A DNA stretch of 64,000 bases from Haematobia irritans. Lineage: Eukaryota > Arthropoda > Insecta > Diptera > Muscidae. How positions within the stretch are numbered: position 1 is the stretch's first letter; each line of letters starts with the position of its first letter. Positions 1 through 11,021 of this stretch are shown in pieces. A program made the translations under genes and the position numbers. The DNA lies in contig NC_134400.1 in NCBI RefSeq assembly GCF_050003625.1, positions 224,046,085-224,110,084 on the forward strand. Reading direction: 5' to 3'. The notes under the pieces were generated by a model. It did no database searches. It worked only from the letters and a program-made list of their open reading frames with translations, and had not been told where the DNA came from.

Positions 1-391
1 TAGAATTTGGTACACTTGACTATAGTACTAATTGTTCTTCTTGTGCAAAATGTTAAGTAAAACTCTGGCTTCTGGGCCCATATAAGTCCATATCGGGCGA
101 AATATATATGGGAGCTATATCTAAATTTGAACCGATTTCTTCCAAAATCAATAGGGTCTATTCTGAGCCAAAACACATACTTTTGCTAAATTTGAAGTCG
201 GTTGGAATAAAACTGCGACCTAGACTTTGATTACAAAAATTTGTTCACGGACACACGGACAGACGGACATGGCTATATCGACTCAGGAGCCCACCCTGAG
301 CATTTTTGCCAAAGACACCATGTGTCTATCTCGTCTCCTTCTGGGTGTTGCAAACATATGCACTAACTTATAATACCCTGTTCCACAGTGT
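1..391 (+). mobile_element. 153-bp-unit element, family 1, 3' part (truncated by window start)
   Basis: The stretch matches 58130-58510 of the complete family 1 copy almost base for base, including the phrases GGGAGCTATATCTAAAT, CGGACAGACGGACATGG and the closing AATACCCTGTTCCACAGTGT. It lacks the last stem arm of the terminal hairpin (GTGGCGCAGGGTATA), so homology stops near 391. No coding potential is credible. Confidence 0.8.
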
Positions 392-1194
392 ATCATAAAT
401 CAATAATCGGATCAATTAATTTTTTAATGAACCTTGTTGATTTATATTATCATTTCTGTGGTTGAAGACATTGGATCAATTAATTTTGTAAATGAAGACA
501 AGTATTTTCATTTTTACCGCATGTGGTAGAGGAGTGCCAGCGAAATCCAGAAAGCGTACCGACCAGAAAGCGATTTTTACCCGAACCTCTAGAAGTGTGG
601 TAATCTCCCAATTCTACATCTAAAACTCCATGGAAAGGCCCATTTGCTGAATAACTAAATATATATGGAAGTATAATATTTTTGTGTATATGTGTGTTTG
701 TGTTTGTTTGCATGTATGCGTGTGTTTATCGAGGTCGAAAATTGTGAATAAAATTTGGATGGACAGATAATGAATAAATTTTGTGTAAATTTGTTGTTAA
801 CATTTTGTAGCATAATTTCATGATGTATGAAAAATTTCGAATGACCATGTGTCCGTTGGGGAGTTTGTGTGTGTGTGCATATCCGTATCCGTTTGCATAG
901 TTGCCTGTATGGGTGTACAAACTTAACATACACTCGAACCCACACTTTGTTCATAGCCATAAGCAAATGTGAATTCTGAACGCCTTAGCCAACGTTCATA
1001 TGAGATTTTATTGTTGGTCCCATTCATTTTTGAGTGCATTGGAGTGTGTGCGTTTTTTGTCTATTTTGAGTTTGTATGCCTTAAAATACACGTACGCCCA
1101 AAAATAATGGAATTGGCTTTTTTCCTTGAAATTCATCTAAGACCAGAGACGTATAAAGAGAGAATGTATTTGCTTATCCAGTATATTTTTGATT
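392..1194. other. Unidentified sequence with an AATTAATT-rich MITE scrap
   Basis: Positions 392-490 carry two inverted GGATCAATTAATTTT blocks like those in the AATTAATT-rich MITEs at 2966-3231 and 12889-13160. From 500 to 1194 I recognise nothing; TG-rich patches near 680-725 and 865-885 are microsatellite-like. The short open frames here show no domain and lie in TG-rich or AT-rich DNA. Confidence 0.45.
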
Positions 1195-1732
1195 ACCTTT
1201 CATTTCAGAATTTTAATAGTGCCTTTTTTCTTGAGAAAACATTCAATTTTACTTGTATCCAAAGCTTTAGGGTCTTTGGTATGGATTCCGAGCCATAGGT
1301 TAGGTTAGGTGGCAATATCAGGCTCACTTAGACTATTCAGTCCATTGTGATACCACATTGGTGAACTTCTCTCTTATCACTGAGTGCTGCCCGATTCCAT
1401 GTTAAGCTCAATGACAAGGGACCTCCTTTTTATAGCCGCGTCCGAACGGCGTTCCACATTGCAGGCGTTCCACATTAGAGAAATTTTGAAACCCTCAGAA
1501 ATGTCACCAGTATTACTGAGGTGGGATAATCCACCGCTGAAAAATTTTTTGGTGTTCGGTCGAAGCAGGAATCGAACCCACGACCTTGTGTATGCAAGGC
1601 GGGCATGCTAACCATTGCACCACGGTGGCTCCCTCCGAGCCATAGATACGGCATCTTTAAAATAAAGACAGCTTTTAGAAGTTTATCTAACTTTGAATTT
1701 AGTCTCTATAAAATAAAAACTCATCTAATTTT
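1195..1732. mobile_element. CACTGAAAAAA-type element relic, split by SINE and foldback insertions
   Basis: Either side of the SINE at 1299-1633 lie the halves of one older repeat: TTTGGTATGGATTCCGAGCC on the left and CATCTTTAAAATAAAGACA on the right. The same two blocks occur joined at 26280-26345, 30665-30725 and 61885-61925 inside CACTG-type elements. The foldback element at 1733 landed in the same relic. Outer ends are not visible. Confidence 0.55.
1299..1633 (-). mobile_element. tRNA-derived SINE, full-length copy with 12-bp target duplication
   Basis: On the minus strand the element starts with a tRNA-like head: an A-box-like GTGGTGCAATGGTTAGCATG, then a B-box GGTTCGATTCC near 1570. A body of about 250 bp follows (TTTTTCAGCGGTGGATTATC, GACAAGAGAGAAGTTCACC), and the 3' end is CCACCTAACCTAAC. 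TCCGAGCCATAG is repeated exactly at 1287-1298 and 1634-1645, giving a clean target-site duplication. RNA polymerase III transcription and LINE-assisted insertion are the known route for such elements. An apparent 75-residue frame inside it is not a gene. Confidence 0.88.
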
Positions 1733-2946
1733 ATGTGCGTGAAGATAAATTGTAAATTTAACTAGTCGAGACACAAACCAGGTAGTTTTTGTCTGCGCAC
1801 CTTATGGGTTAATTACAATTTGAGGAGATAAAATATTTAATGAAATTCAGCACTTTCCAACATATTTGCGCAAAATATTTTGGTATTAAACGAAAGACCT
1901 TAACAAGGACTATAAACGCAGGTGGTTGTCATGTTCGAAAGTGTCCCAAAAATGTTAGTTTTGCAGCTATATTTTAAAAGTCAGTTTGTCCAACTTGAAA
2001 TAAAGTTAAACTACGCCCACTGTGCAATACCTGCTCTAGATTTTTTGGTATCAAATGAAAGCTCTTGACGAGTACTATAAACGCAAGTGGTTCTCATGTT
2101 CGAAAGCATCATAGAAATATCGATTTTTATCAAAAATATAATTAATATGTCAGAATTTTAAATATAGTGCACGCGGGCCCACTGTGCAATACCTGCTCTA
2201 GATTTTTTGGTATCAAACGAAAGCTCTTGATGAGTACTATAAATCCAAGTGGTTGCTATATTCGAAAGCATCACAGAAATATCGATTTTTATCAAAAAGA
2301 AACTTAGTTTGCACGAAGTTACAATATAGGACACCCGTGCCCACTGTGCAAAACCTGCTCTAGATTTTTTGGTATCAAATGAAAGCTCTTGACGAGTACT
2401 ACAAATGCAAGTAGTTTTAATTTTCTAAAACATCCCAGAAATGTAGGTTTTTGTTAATTTTTTTTTTTTAATTTAATCGCCACAATTTTAAATAAAACTG
2501 AAATGCGTGCACTATATTTTAAATTCTGACATATTAATTATATTTTTGATAAAAATCGATATTTCTATGATGCTTTCGAACATGAGAACCACTTGCGTTT
2601 ATAGTACTCGTCAAGAGCTTTCATTTGATACCAAAAAATCTAGAGCAGGTATTGCACAGTGGGCGTAGTTTAACTTTATTTCAAGTTGGACAAACTGACT
2701 TTTAAAATATAGCTGCAAAACTAACATTTTTGGGACGCTTTCGAACATGACAACCACCTGCGTTTATAGTCCTTGTTAAGATCTTTCATTTAATACCAAA
2801 ATATTTTGCGCAAATATGTTGGAAAGTGCTGAATTTCATTAAATATTTTATCTCCTCAAATTGTAATTAACCCATTAGGTGCGCAGGCAAAAACTACCTG
2901 GTTTGTGTCTCGACTAGTTAAATTTACAATTTATCTTCACGCACAT
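1733..2946. mobile_element. Foldback (FB-like) transposon with 442-bp inverted arms and 9-bp TSD
   Basis: Positions 1733-2174 and 2505-2946 are inverted copies of equal length (442 bp each) that align without net indels; the outermost bases are ATGTGCGTGAAG and CTTCACGCACAT. TCTAATTTT flanks the element directly on both sides (1724-1732 and 2947-2955), a 9-bp target duplication. Arms and the 330-bp centre contain tandem units of 162 bp, each with CCCACTGTGC and TGGTATCAAAYGAAAGCTC, starting near 1854, 2016, 2178 and 2340. Long arms with internal tandem repeats and a 9-bp duplication are the hallmarks of Drosophila FB elements. There is no transposase reading frame, so it is non-autonomous. 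Confidence 0.87.
1854..2500 (+). repeat. Tandem array of 162-bp units inside the foldback element
   Basis: CCCACTGTGCAA(T/A)ACCTGCTC recurs at 2016, 2178 and 2340, spaced exactly 162 bp. A more diverged unit begins near 1854. Each unit continues with TTTTTTGGTATCAAAYGAAAGCTCTTG, ACTATAAACGCAAGTGG and ATCGATTTTTATCAAAAA. The inverted arm at 2505-2946 carries the matching units in reverse. Confidence 0.85.
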
Positions 2947-2965
2947 TCTAATTTTCATTCTCTTT

Positions 2966-3231
2966 TCGCAGAAAAAATATTTTTTGTCTTCAGTCACGAA
3001 ATTAATTGAACCAATTAATTTTTTATTGAAATGTCTTCAATCTCAGAAATGTTTCAATGTCAATTAAAAAAATAATTGTTCCAACAGAATATTATTTGAT
3101 ACAATTAATTTTTGTGATTGATTTTTTGTTTTTTGCATTAAAAAAAATTATTGAACAATTAAATTTTTAATTGAATATTTAATTCAATTAAAATTTTAAT
3201 TGGAAAAATGTTGGTGACATTTTTTTCTATG
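2966..3231. mobile_element. AATTAATT-rich MITE
   Basis: Ends are GCAGAAAAAATATTTTTTG on the left and ATTTTTTTCTATGT on the right, with inverted AATTAATTGAA/CAATTAATTTTT blocks between. The same arrangement, including CAGTCACGAAATTAATTGA, is found at 12889-13160 as a clear insertion in a family 3 element, which supports reading this as a mobile unit. It is non-coding. Confidence 0.6.
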
Positions 3232-5436
3232 TTTGTGATACTTTAACAAAGCTGTCCATATAAAAATTATTTTTTTCCGCAATTTCAAAAAAAGAAAAAA
3301 ACAACATAAAACCAAATATGCAAATTAAGCCTATATGTGAAGATTTTTTAATCGAAAGATTCAAGTATGAAAATTTCATTTAAAAATATTTTCGATTTTC
3401 ATAAGATTCTTTTTATATACTTATCCCTTTTCATACTTTATATCCTTCCTGATAACGCCCCTGCTTGTCTTCCTAACAAAAACGAGAGAAAAAATAAATA
3501 AAGCAAACCCAGTGGAATTGAAAATTAACAACTGACGTTCTAACATCTAAAATCTTTAAACTACAGAAAAGAAAAATATAAAAAATTAAATTTCCAAATG
3601 AACGAATTTCTGACAGTTGTATCGAGGAAGAGCGTGAAAATTTCCAAAACCGAAAAGAAAAACCAACTTCGCGTACAATTTGCGTTTTATTCCTCGAGGA
3701 AAACAAAGTCTATACGTCTGTAGACAGACTGGCAGATATGGCCTAGAAATCCCCAGGAAAGCTGTGGCAATCAGCCCTTAGCTTTCCTTTCGGACAAGCA
3801 TGGAGCGTAACAAGGCCACACATTACAGCGTGGAGAGGGAAACAGAAGGAAGCAATAAACTTAAAACGGGGAAACAAAATGTAATAAACGAGAAAATCCT
3901 GTACGTGACCAACCGCACTACTGATACGCTACTCTATTCCTTAAGGATATGTGGATGGACTAGGGTGGATGTTGATGATGATGGTGAGAACGACTGAGAC
4001 AAAGAGGGGCGCTTTCGTTGCGCTTTGTGCCTTTACATGAAATGAAATGGAAACTGAAGAATGCTCCATGGTTCTATGGCCGATTGTGGCAGAAATTCGT
4101 AAATTTAAATTGGGAAACATTTAATCGATATTGCTGTTGTTCCATAGATGGACAAGTATTTCCCCCATAGCTCACCAACCCTAGGTCTGAGCAAAAGCAT
4201 CCATGCCTATTTAGGCCTCAATTTAAAGCAAATGACTATGATACGAGTCGATTCGAAACTGCACTCTAGAGACTTTTTCGCTCGTAAACATCTAAAAGCG
4301 AATACAGCCACTTGGTAGTGACTCCAAAAAAGCTACATCCTCGCAACAATTGTTATGAACTAATCGTCTATCAATATCGTTGACTTAGTCTTCATTGTAT
4401 GGTGGAAGTTTTACATTGCCGGAGTTTGTTATGAAGCATGAAACGCGTGCTTTTTATTATTGTTCAACAAAATATTCCTGGAAACGAATTTGTCTGGGCG
4501 TTAAACAGTCACATCATCTCTGCTTAAATCAGATAAGCCAACAACTGAGAAGCAAAAAAAAAAATCCCTTCATCCAAACGTAAGCCACTGGCAGAAGAGT
4601 TTGCAAGAATTCAGAAATTCTCCATGAATGCATATAGCAAGTTGAGAGGTGCAGCTCTATTCCTTCATTCCTTAGCACTTCACTCACACATCATCATCGT
4701 AGCCGGTGATGATTTTTGGGACCCTACATTGTCATCATTATAAGTTTCGTCATCATTTCTGGTCTTATCCTTTAATCCATCCATCCTCCAGTATTTGTTC
4801 CTGGAGATCACGTGTGGCGTGACACTCATTGATTTTGATGGTGAGTGAGTGCCTTTAATTACTAAAATACAAAATCTGTTTAGAAATGCTTCTATATTGC
4901 CAGCCAGAACACCCAAGTGAAATCTACGCGAAATTCTTAGGCACCCCTTGGACATCCAGTGGAGCCATCTGATGCCGCAATGGTTGCACAGTAGTCACCA
5001 TAGAGAAAATTTTTCGTATTTTTTTTTTCTGTTTTCATTTAAAAAGTTGGTATAAGATCTCATAAAGAATGCAAGTTGTATATTATGGTGAAATTCTTAG
5101 TCGATTGCATCATATCCATCTGCGTCCGTCTATCCAACTGTTCCAAATACGTTGTCATGAATGCTGCGAAAATTAAAAAAATACGCTTGAAATTACATTA
5201 GAACGCAAGGAATTACCCATTGTTCTTAAATAGGTGCGAGGGTTGTTCTTTATATTTCGGTATTGGGCCAATACCAATAACAATACTCCTCACTTCTGAG
5301 CAATATTGTTATTGAAATGAGCAATTATATCAGCGCTATGTTGAAGTTGGTATAAATCGGGACATTGCCCACAAAAATCAGCGCTGATTCGGTTGTTTTG
5401 TAAGCAGTTGGTACTGCCTCTCTCCCTTACAATCCT
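3232..5436. other. Unidentified AT-rich sequence
   Basis: No repeat seen elsewhere in the window and no recognisable protein. Short open frames near 3473-3706, 3800-3997, 4395-4583 and 4680-4955 show no family motif, no membrane or signal pattern that I would trust, and no codon bias. The segment could be intronic or intergenic host DNA. Confidence 0.45.
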
Positions 5437-5923
5437 GCACTCATAGAAAAAAGTCTGCTAAAAACAGCAGTCGATGTCTGCTGTTATATTTTTGCACTTC
5501 AGGGCCAAATGAACAACAATTTATAAAATTTGTAGGTTATACATTTTTCCCCAAAGCATATTTAAGAACCAAAAGTAGTTTTTGGTATATTTTTGCACTG
5601 TAATATACTTACAAGCTCCTAAATACGATCAGCAAACATTTTGTTTGCTGTTATGCCTCAATTCGATAAATATTCAGATTTTTGGTCAAATACTATAGAT
5701 ATTCATAAAATATTGTTTTAATTATGTTAGGATAGCTCCTAAGGTGACATTTTTATTTGTTTTAGCCAAAATAAAACATGTTTTAGTGTAATCGAGCTTA
5801 AAAAATAGCAGGAAATGTATGCTATTTCAGCAAACAGTGGCTGCTATCCCTTTTTCAGCAGACTTTCTGCTGTTTTAGCAGACTTTTCTGCTGTCCCTAC
5901 TAACAAATTTCTTTGGGTGTGTG
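5437..5923. mobile_element. CTGCTGTTTTAGCAG-rich MITE
   Basis: The left end GCACTCATAGAAAAAAGTC is followed by TGCTAAAAACAGCAG. The right end carries several CTGCTGTTTTAGCAGACTT blocks and closes with CTTTGGGTGTGTG. The ends are inverted and of the ACACnCANAGAA type shared by other MITEs here. The clustered AGTCTGCT/AGCAGACT words make both ends strongly self-complementary. Confidence 0.6.
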
Positions 5924-6367
5924 AAATAGTGCTCCATTTTTTGCTGGGATTGTATCAGTGAAAAATATTTTTCGAAGTCACAGTGCTTTGTATGGTGGTG
6001 CTGTTGGACAAATAAACGAAATATACAAAATTTAATGTGATGTAATGGTACTCCATTTGACTGTTAAGGCCACTGGTCATTTTGGTGGCATTGAGGTTCC
6101 CTTACCTCATAGGAGTTTCATAAGCAGCGACAACAACTAAACCGAGGTTTGTAATCTGATCTCTTAAGCAGGATCAACTCTAGCAAGGTAGCAAATTTTA
6201 GTTGGGAATGAAAAAACAAAAACAAATATTTTCCAGTAGCCATCAAGATATATCACCATTGTCATCCACATCATCATCGGTACACTGAAAAAAATATTGT
6301 GGTAAAAAAGCGATGAGTTAAAACTATTAAAGTGATGTATTTTTGTAGCACAGTAGACATTTTTAAG
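5924..6367. other. Unidentified sequence with a partial CACTG-type MITE end
   Basis: A lone TTTTTTGCTGGGA at 5938 resembles the right end of the CCCAGCAAAAAA element at 54557-55111. TACACTGAAAAAAATATTG at 6281 resembles the left end of the CACTG-type MITEs. No complete element or gene is visible. Confidence 0.4.
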
Positions 6368-6621
6368 TGCACCCATTGAAGGAATATGATCACCTCAAAC
6401 ATATGTTAAGAGCAAAATGTTATATTTGGACGGGGAACATGTAACATGTTTGTTGCAACCATGTTATGTTCTCGAAAATTATGTACTTGATTTCGGCAAT
6501 CACGTATATGTTTTCCGAGAAAAGAACATGATTGCGACAAAAATGTTCCATGTTCACCGTCCAAAAATAACATTTTGCTCTTCAAACATGTTTGAGGTGA
6601 TCATATTCCTTTTCTGCGTGT
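6368..6621. mobile_element. GGAATATGATCACC palindromic MITE, complete
   Basis: Left GAAGGAATATGATCACCTC continues through AACATATGTTAAGAGCAAAATG and GGACGGGGAACATG. The right half is its inverse and ends GGTGATCATATTCC-TTTTCTGCGTGTG. The inverted repeats are about 75 bp each, so most of the 254-bp element is one hairpin. Related copies are at 8137-8360, 14914-15326 and 44731-44822. Confidence 0.75.
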
Positions 6622-6668
6622 GATATTGGGAAATTTTGCACAATAAACACTCCGACTTTAGACTTAGG

Positions 6669-6945
6669 CAAGCCATCGTGGCGCAATGGATAGGATACCC
6701 GCCTAGCATACAAAACATATGGGTTCAATCCCAGTTTCAACCAAAACATTTTTCCTTGCTGGGTTATCCCCCCTCAGTAATGCTGGCGACATTTCTGAGT
6801 GTTTCAGAGCTTCGACTTCAGGCTATTAAAAAGGAGGCGCCTTGTGCTTTAGCTAATCATAGAATCGGACAGCACTCATTGATAAGAGAAAAGTTAATCA
6901 CTTTTGGTATCAGAATGGACTGAATAGGCAAAGTGAGCCTAAAAA
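6669..6945 (+). mobile_element. tRNA-derived SINE, diverged copy
   Basis: A tRNA-like head GCCATCGTGGCGCAATGGAT and a B-box GGGTTCAATCCC at about 6720 are followed by the family body (TCAGTAATGCTGGCGACATTT, AAAAAGGAGGCGCCTTGTG, CGGACAGCACTCATTGATAAG). The 3' end AGTGAGCCTAAAA has lost most of the CCTAA tail. Confidence 0.8.
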
Positions 6946-8036
6946 ACGCACTGCCACTATACAGAAAATTTGGTCTCAAAAGCACATTGTATCTGTTTTG
7001 GAAACACTAAAATATCGCTAAAACTCTGATAAAAACTCAAAATTTATTAATTTTATTTTGTTGTTTTTGATTTCAGCTTAAAACCATGCATTGACTAAAC
7101 TACAAGTGTAGCTTAACCAACAGAGGAAAAGAATGTTTGTCAAATTTATTTGGGCAAAGTCATATAGACTGCAAGATGGCTGGATGGATGCATGTTTCGG
7201 AATTACCACATTTCTCATCAGCATCGTCTACTTGCAGCAAAACTATCAACCAATTATCAGAATAAATTCAGGCAGTTCACTAAACCCAAGTATGATAGCC
7301 GGCCTTTGTCACTGAGTGCAGTTTTATTTATTTATTTATTACATTTACAATAAAATTATATATATAATTGTAAGCTTTGACTGCTAGGGTCTTAAGCTTG
7401 ATCACAAAATTTTTTTTCTGTGTATAAGGCATATGGTCTTGTTTATTCTTCCTTAACTCTTGGTGTCTGTTTCCTGTGACCAGTCAATGTACATTTCACT
7501 TCCTTTGTTTTTGAGAAGCTTGTCATCATCTCTTGGCTTCATCTTGGGCATCAAGCATCAGCATAAAGCTGGTGTTGCTCTGTTGCTCAGCCATATTCTA
7601 CGAATTATTTCTGATGACAGTGTCTTGTCCTTGCCAGACAGTAGCACCAACCACCACAACCAGATGTTGTCTTTCTTAAGAAGTTTCTGTGGCAGTAATG
7701 TTTGTTTATGTCCTCCCCACTCCGAAGTGGGTTTATTTGAAGAATTTGTGTTAACTTGAAAAGATTTCTGTTAATGATTGACACATGTATGATTCCCAAG
7801 CATAGATGTTTCTTAACATCCTATAGATTTATAGTAGGGATTTCTAATTTACCTTCAAGCCTGATATCAAAGATCAAGTCCATACAATTTTGAATTGGGA
7901 AAGAGGGAAAAAAGTCCATGTATGTTTCCTAGGATACAGAGTTTTTTTATTTTTTTTTTTTTCATATCATGTCTTTCTTTTTTCGTAGGTTTAATACGAA
8001 TAATACTAATAATAATATATCTTGGACGCCTTACAC
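6946..8036. other. Unidentified AT-rich sequence, possibly holding a degraded MITE
   Basis: ATACAGAAAATTTGGTCTC near 6958 and GATCACAAAATTTTTTTTCTGTGTAT near 7399 could be opposite ends of an old MITE, but I cannot confirm homology between them. A TTTA-rich patch lies at 7321-7345. Frames near 7460-7799 show nothing recognisable. Confidence 0.35.
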
Positions 8037-8136
8037 TGAAAGAATATTTTTCTTAATTGAGCAATAAAATTTTAGGCAGAAGAAGTTTTCGTTTCACCCT
8101 AAAAATTTTTCTTTAAAAATAAAACTGATTATAAAT
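8037..8136. mobile_element. Partial MITE with CACTGAAAG end
   Basis: ACACTGAAAGAATATTTTTC opens an AT-rich block that runs into the next MITE. Only the left end is recognisable. Confidence 0.35.
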
Positions 8137-8360
8137 CAAGAGAAAGAATACGATCACCCCAAACATGTTTCAAGAGCATAATATTACCTTTTCACATGGA
8201 ACAAACATGGACCATTTTTCTGGCAAATATAACAAGCTTGCAGAAACCAGATAGATAATTTCCGATAAACTAAAATGATTGCGACACACATGTTACATGT
8301 TTCCTGCGAAAAATAAAATTTGAAACAGATTTGGTATGATCATATTCCTTCTCTGCGTGT
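8137..8360. mobile_element. GGAATATGATCACC palindromic MITE, diverged
   Basis: Left AGAAAGAATACGATCACCCC and AACATGTTTCAAGAGC match the copy at 6368. The right end reads TGATCATATTCCTTCTCTGCGTGTAG. The middle has diverged and the inverted repeat is imperfect. Confidence 0.7.
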
Positions 8361-8573
8361 AGACAATCGTTGCATCACTTGTCATAACTTCGAGTTTGTT
8401 TGTTCATCATTGCGATGGGGAAAATGTCTTAGAATTCTATTAATCGATTCTTTACATTTTTGAAAATCTACACAAACCGACTAATCGACTTTTGAAAAAA
8501 AGTCGAAAATTCCATATCGGAGTAAATTGAATATAGGGTGCAAATATTTATATGGTAACTCTCAGAGTAGATT

Positions 8574-8921
8574 GGTTTAGGTTAGGTATAGTGGCAGCCG
8601 GAATTTCAGGCTCACTTACACTAATCAGTCCACTCTGATACCACAGTGATGAACTTCTCTCGTATCACTGATTGCAACCCGATTTTATTTTTAACTCAAT
8701 GACAAGGGACCTCTTTTTTATAGCCGACTCCGAACGGGGTTTGACATTGCGGTGAAACCACTTAGAGCACCTTTGAAACTCTCAGAAATGTCACCAGCAT
8801 TACGGAGAGGGGATTATCCATCAATGAAAAATATTTTGGTGTTTGATCGAAACTCGGATTGAACCCATGACCCTTTGTATGCAATGTGGGCATGACAACC
8901 ATTGCACCATGGGAGCCATCC
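8574..8921 (-). mobile_element. tRNA-derived SINE, minus-strand copy
   Basis: Read on the minus strand, the tRNA-like head (CCATGGTGCAATGGTTGTCATG, B-box GGGTTCAATCCGA) lies at 8845-8920. The body runs leftward and the 3' tail is ACCTAACCTAAACC at 8574. It is nearly full length (about 348 bp) and visibly diverged from the copy at 1299-1633. Confidence 0.82.
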
Positions 8922-9028
8922 ATAGGGAATTTTTTTAAAAATCATAAAAATAAACTAAAGCAAAATCAATTTCTTCCCAATACAAATATGTAAATTTAAG
9001 CACGAGTTTTACAATAGACTTTTTCCTG

Positions 9029-9263
9029 CACACAAAAAAAATCAATTAATTTGATTGTCAATACAATTAAAATTATGTTTAAATTTGAGCTAACAACGTA
9101 ATTTGTAAATACAATTACGATTTTAGTCACTTTAGCAACCAATTTTGTTATATCAACAAACATTTTGTTATATCAACAAAAATTTTATTGAACTTAAAAT
9201 TTTTCTGTAACAACAATTTATTGTTAGCTCAAAAATTATAATATTATTTTCTGTATGTGTGTG
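9029..9263. mobile_element. AT-rich MITE with TTTGAGCTAACAA inverted blocks
   Basis: The left end GCACACAAAAAAAATCAATT and right end TATTTTCTGTATGTGTGTG are inverted and of the ACAC-A-rich type. TTTGAGCTAACAA near 9083 recurs inverted as TTGTTAGCTCAAA near 9222. The unit TTTTGTTATATCAACAAA is directly repeated around 9143-9180. Confidence 0.55.
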
Positions 9264-9720
9264 AACAATAACATAGACACTGTTTACAGTGTGATCATCT
9301 ATTGTGTGGAAATGAAGTTTCAATGTTAAACAAATAAGAAAAGCATTTCCGGTTTGGTGAATATGCATTTTAAAGCAGCTCAATAATTCAAATTAGAAAA
9401 TCACAAAGGATTGTAGAAAATCAAAATAGCGGGCAAGAGTTGAAAGCAGTTCTAAAAGGGTTGGTGAACATTATAGTTCAAATAATAACCGTAAGATGTC
9501 ACTAAGGATTTTTGTTAGGAATATGAAAAAGATCTTCATGTCGAATAGGGGTGGAACCAAGCAGCTACAAAACAACCCTAAAATATTTACAACACAATCA
9601 TTAGCACAACAACAGCAACATTTAAAATCTTAAAAGACATGAGTGTTAGTATGAAACTATGTATGTATATCCTACATTCCATTGGAATTGAAAAGATTTG
9701 CAATACCTCTATTCACATGC

Positions 9721-9735
9721 ACACACACACACACA
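9721..9735. repeat. (AC)n microsatellite
   Basis: An uninterrupted AC run. Confidence 0.9.
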
Positions 9736-11021
9736 TTAGACTCATAAAGGAATTTTGCAAAATATGAAAATTCCTCCATATCCCCTCTTTGTGTTAATAG
9801 GCCTTGGTCTTTTTTTGGCAAATGTAGCTAGAGTAAATATCGCACTTGATGAAGGATTCCTTCCAGATTGTTTACCTACCATGTGTTTGCATTGTATGGT
9901 TGCTGGTTGAGGTTTTTTCGATCAGCTACAAGGTTTTTTTTTATTTCATTCGATGGTATCCTTTCAGATGGTTGCGGCTTTTAACCCTTTTCAAAAAGTC
10001 TGTTAGTGTATTCATTGAAGTCCTGCGCTCATCTCTGTGGATCTTATGGGTTGAGTGGACCTGGTAAAGCAATAAAAAACAGAACCGTCTTATTGTTGTT
10101 TTCGCAAATAGAAAAGGATTCGTCAGCGATTTTCCCGTTTCTTGCTTTTGAGCGGACAACAAACGCTCGTTGAGTCGTTGTTACTCCTCTCAATGTTTGT
10201 GCAATATTTTACATGTTTGCAATGTTGATATTTTATTTTTATTTTTATTTTTCTTATTCGCTTTTTACGTTTTTCAAACACAAAACTTTGGCTTCCGTTC
10301 GCAAACTCGGAACAGTGGGAATTTTGAGAATTGTACACTTTCTATGATATTAATACGATTTCAAATTATGGTTACATTTCGGATACTATTCACAAACAAA
10401 TATCACCATAATATTTCCAATTGAAAAATTGGTTAAAAAATTTACTTTTAACGAAATTAAAAAATAAAAACAGTTATGACAATTATTGGATGTTTTTATT
10501 TTTTTCATTAAAATATTATTTATCCCAATTAAAATTTTAACTAAACCAAAATTTATACAATTAAAAATTTAACTGAAAATTTTGTTCGGGTATTGACATA
10601 ACTATAATTATACTCGGAAAGTGCAAGTGGCCATAATAAATACCGAAGAGTAATAATTTTACAATGATGAATCGGAGTTGAGGTAAAGGACGGGACTGGT
10701 AGGTGCATACATGAACCACATAACAAATCAAAAGAAGAATATGTGGAATGGCATAGCACAAAACGAGGTGATGAGAGCTATAGAATATAAAAAGGAACTA
10801 TAACGAACCTTATTGGTTCATCTTAAAAAATGTCTGGAAAACCATTAAGGCCACTGAACTCCTAAATCTCCAACTTTTTCCAAAAAAGTTTGCAAAACTT
10901 GAGACAAATACAAGGAAATTGAATTTCTAAATATCTATATTTTGGAAGTACTTTAAAACCCAACCGAACCTTAGTACTGAGGTTAAAAAATTAATTAAAT
11001 TTGTAATTGAAACGACTTACA

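Noticed and set aside
1384..1611. A 75-codon frame with RNRTHDLVYARRAC
   Set aside because: It is the SINE read through its tRNA-like head; the same peptide appears from the copy at 21065-21343.
1854..2500. A CRISPR-like or satellite array
   Set aside because: Units of 162 bp without spacers, mirrored in an inverted arm, fit a foldback transposon; the genome is clearly animal.
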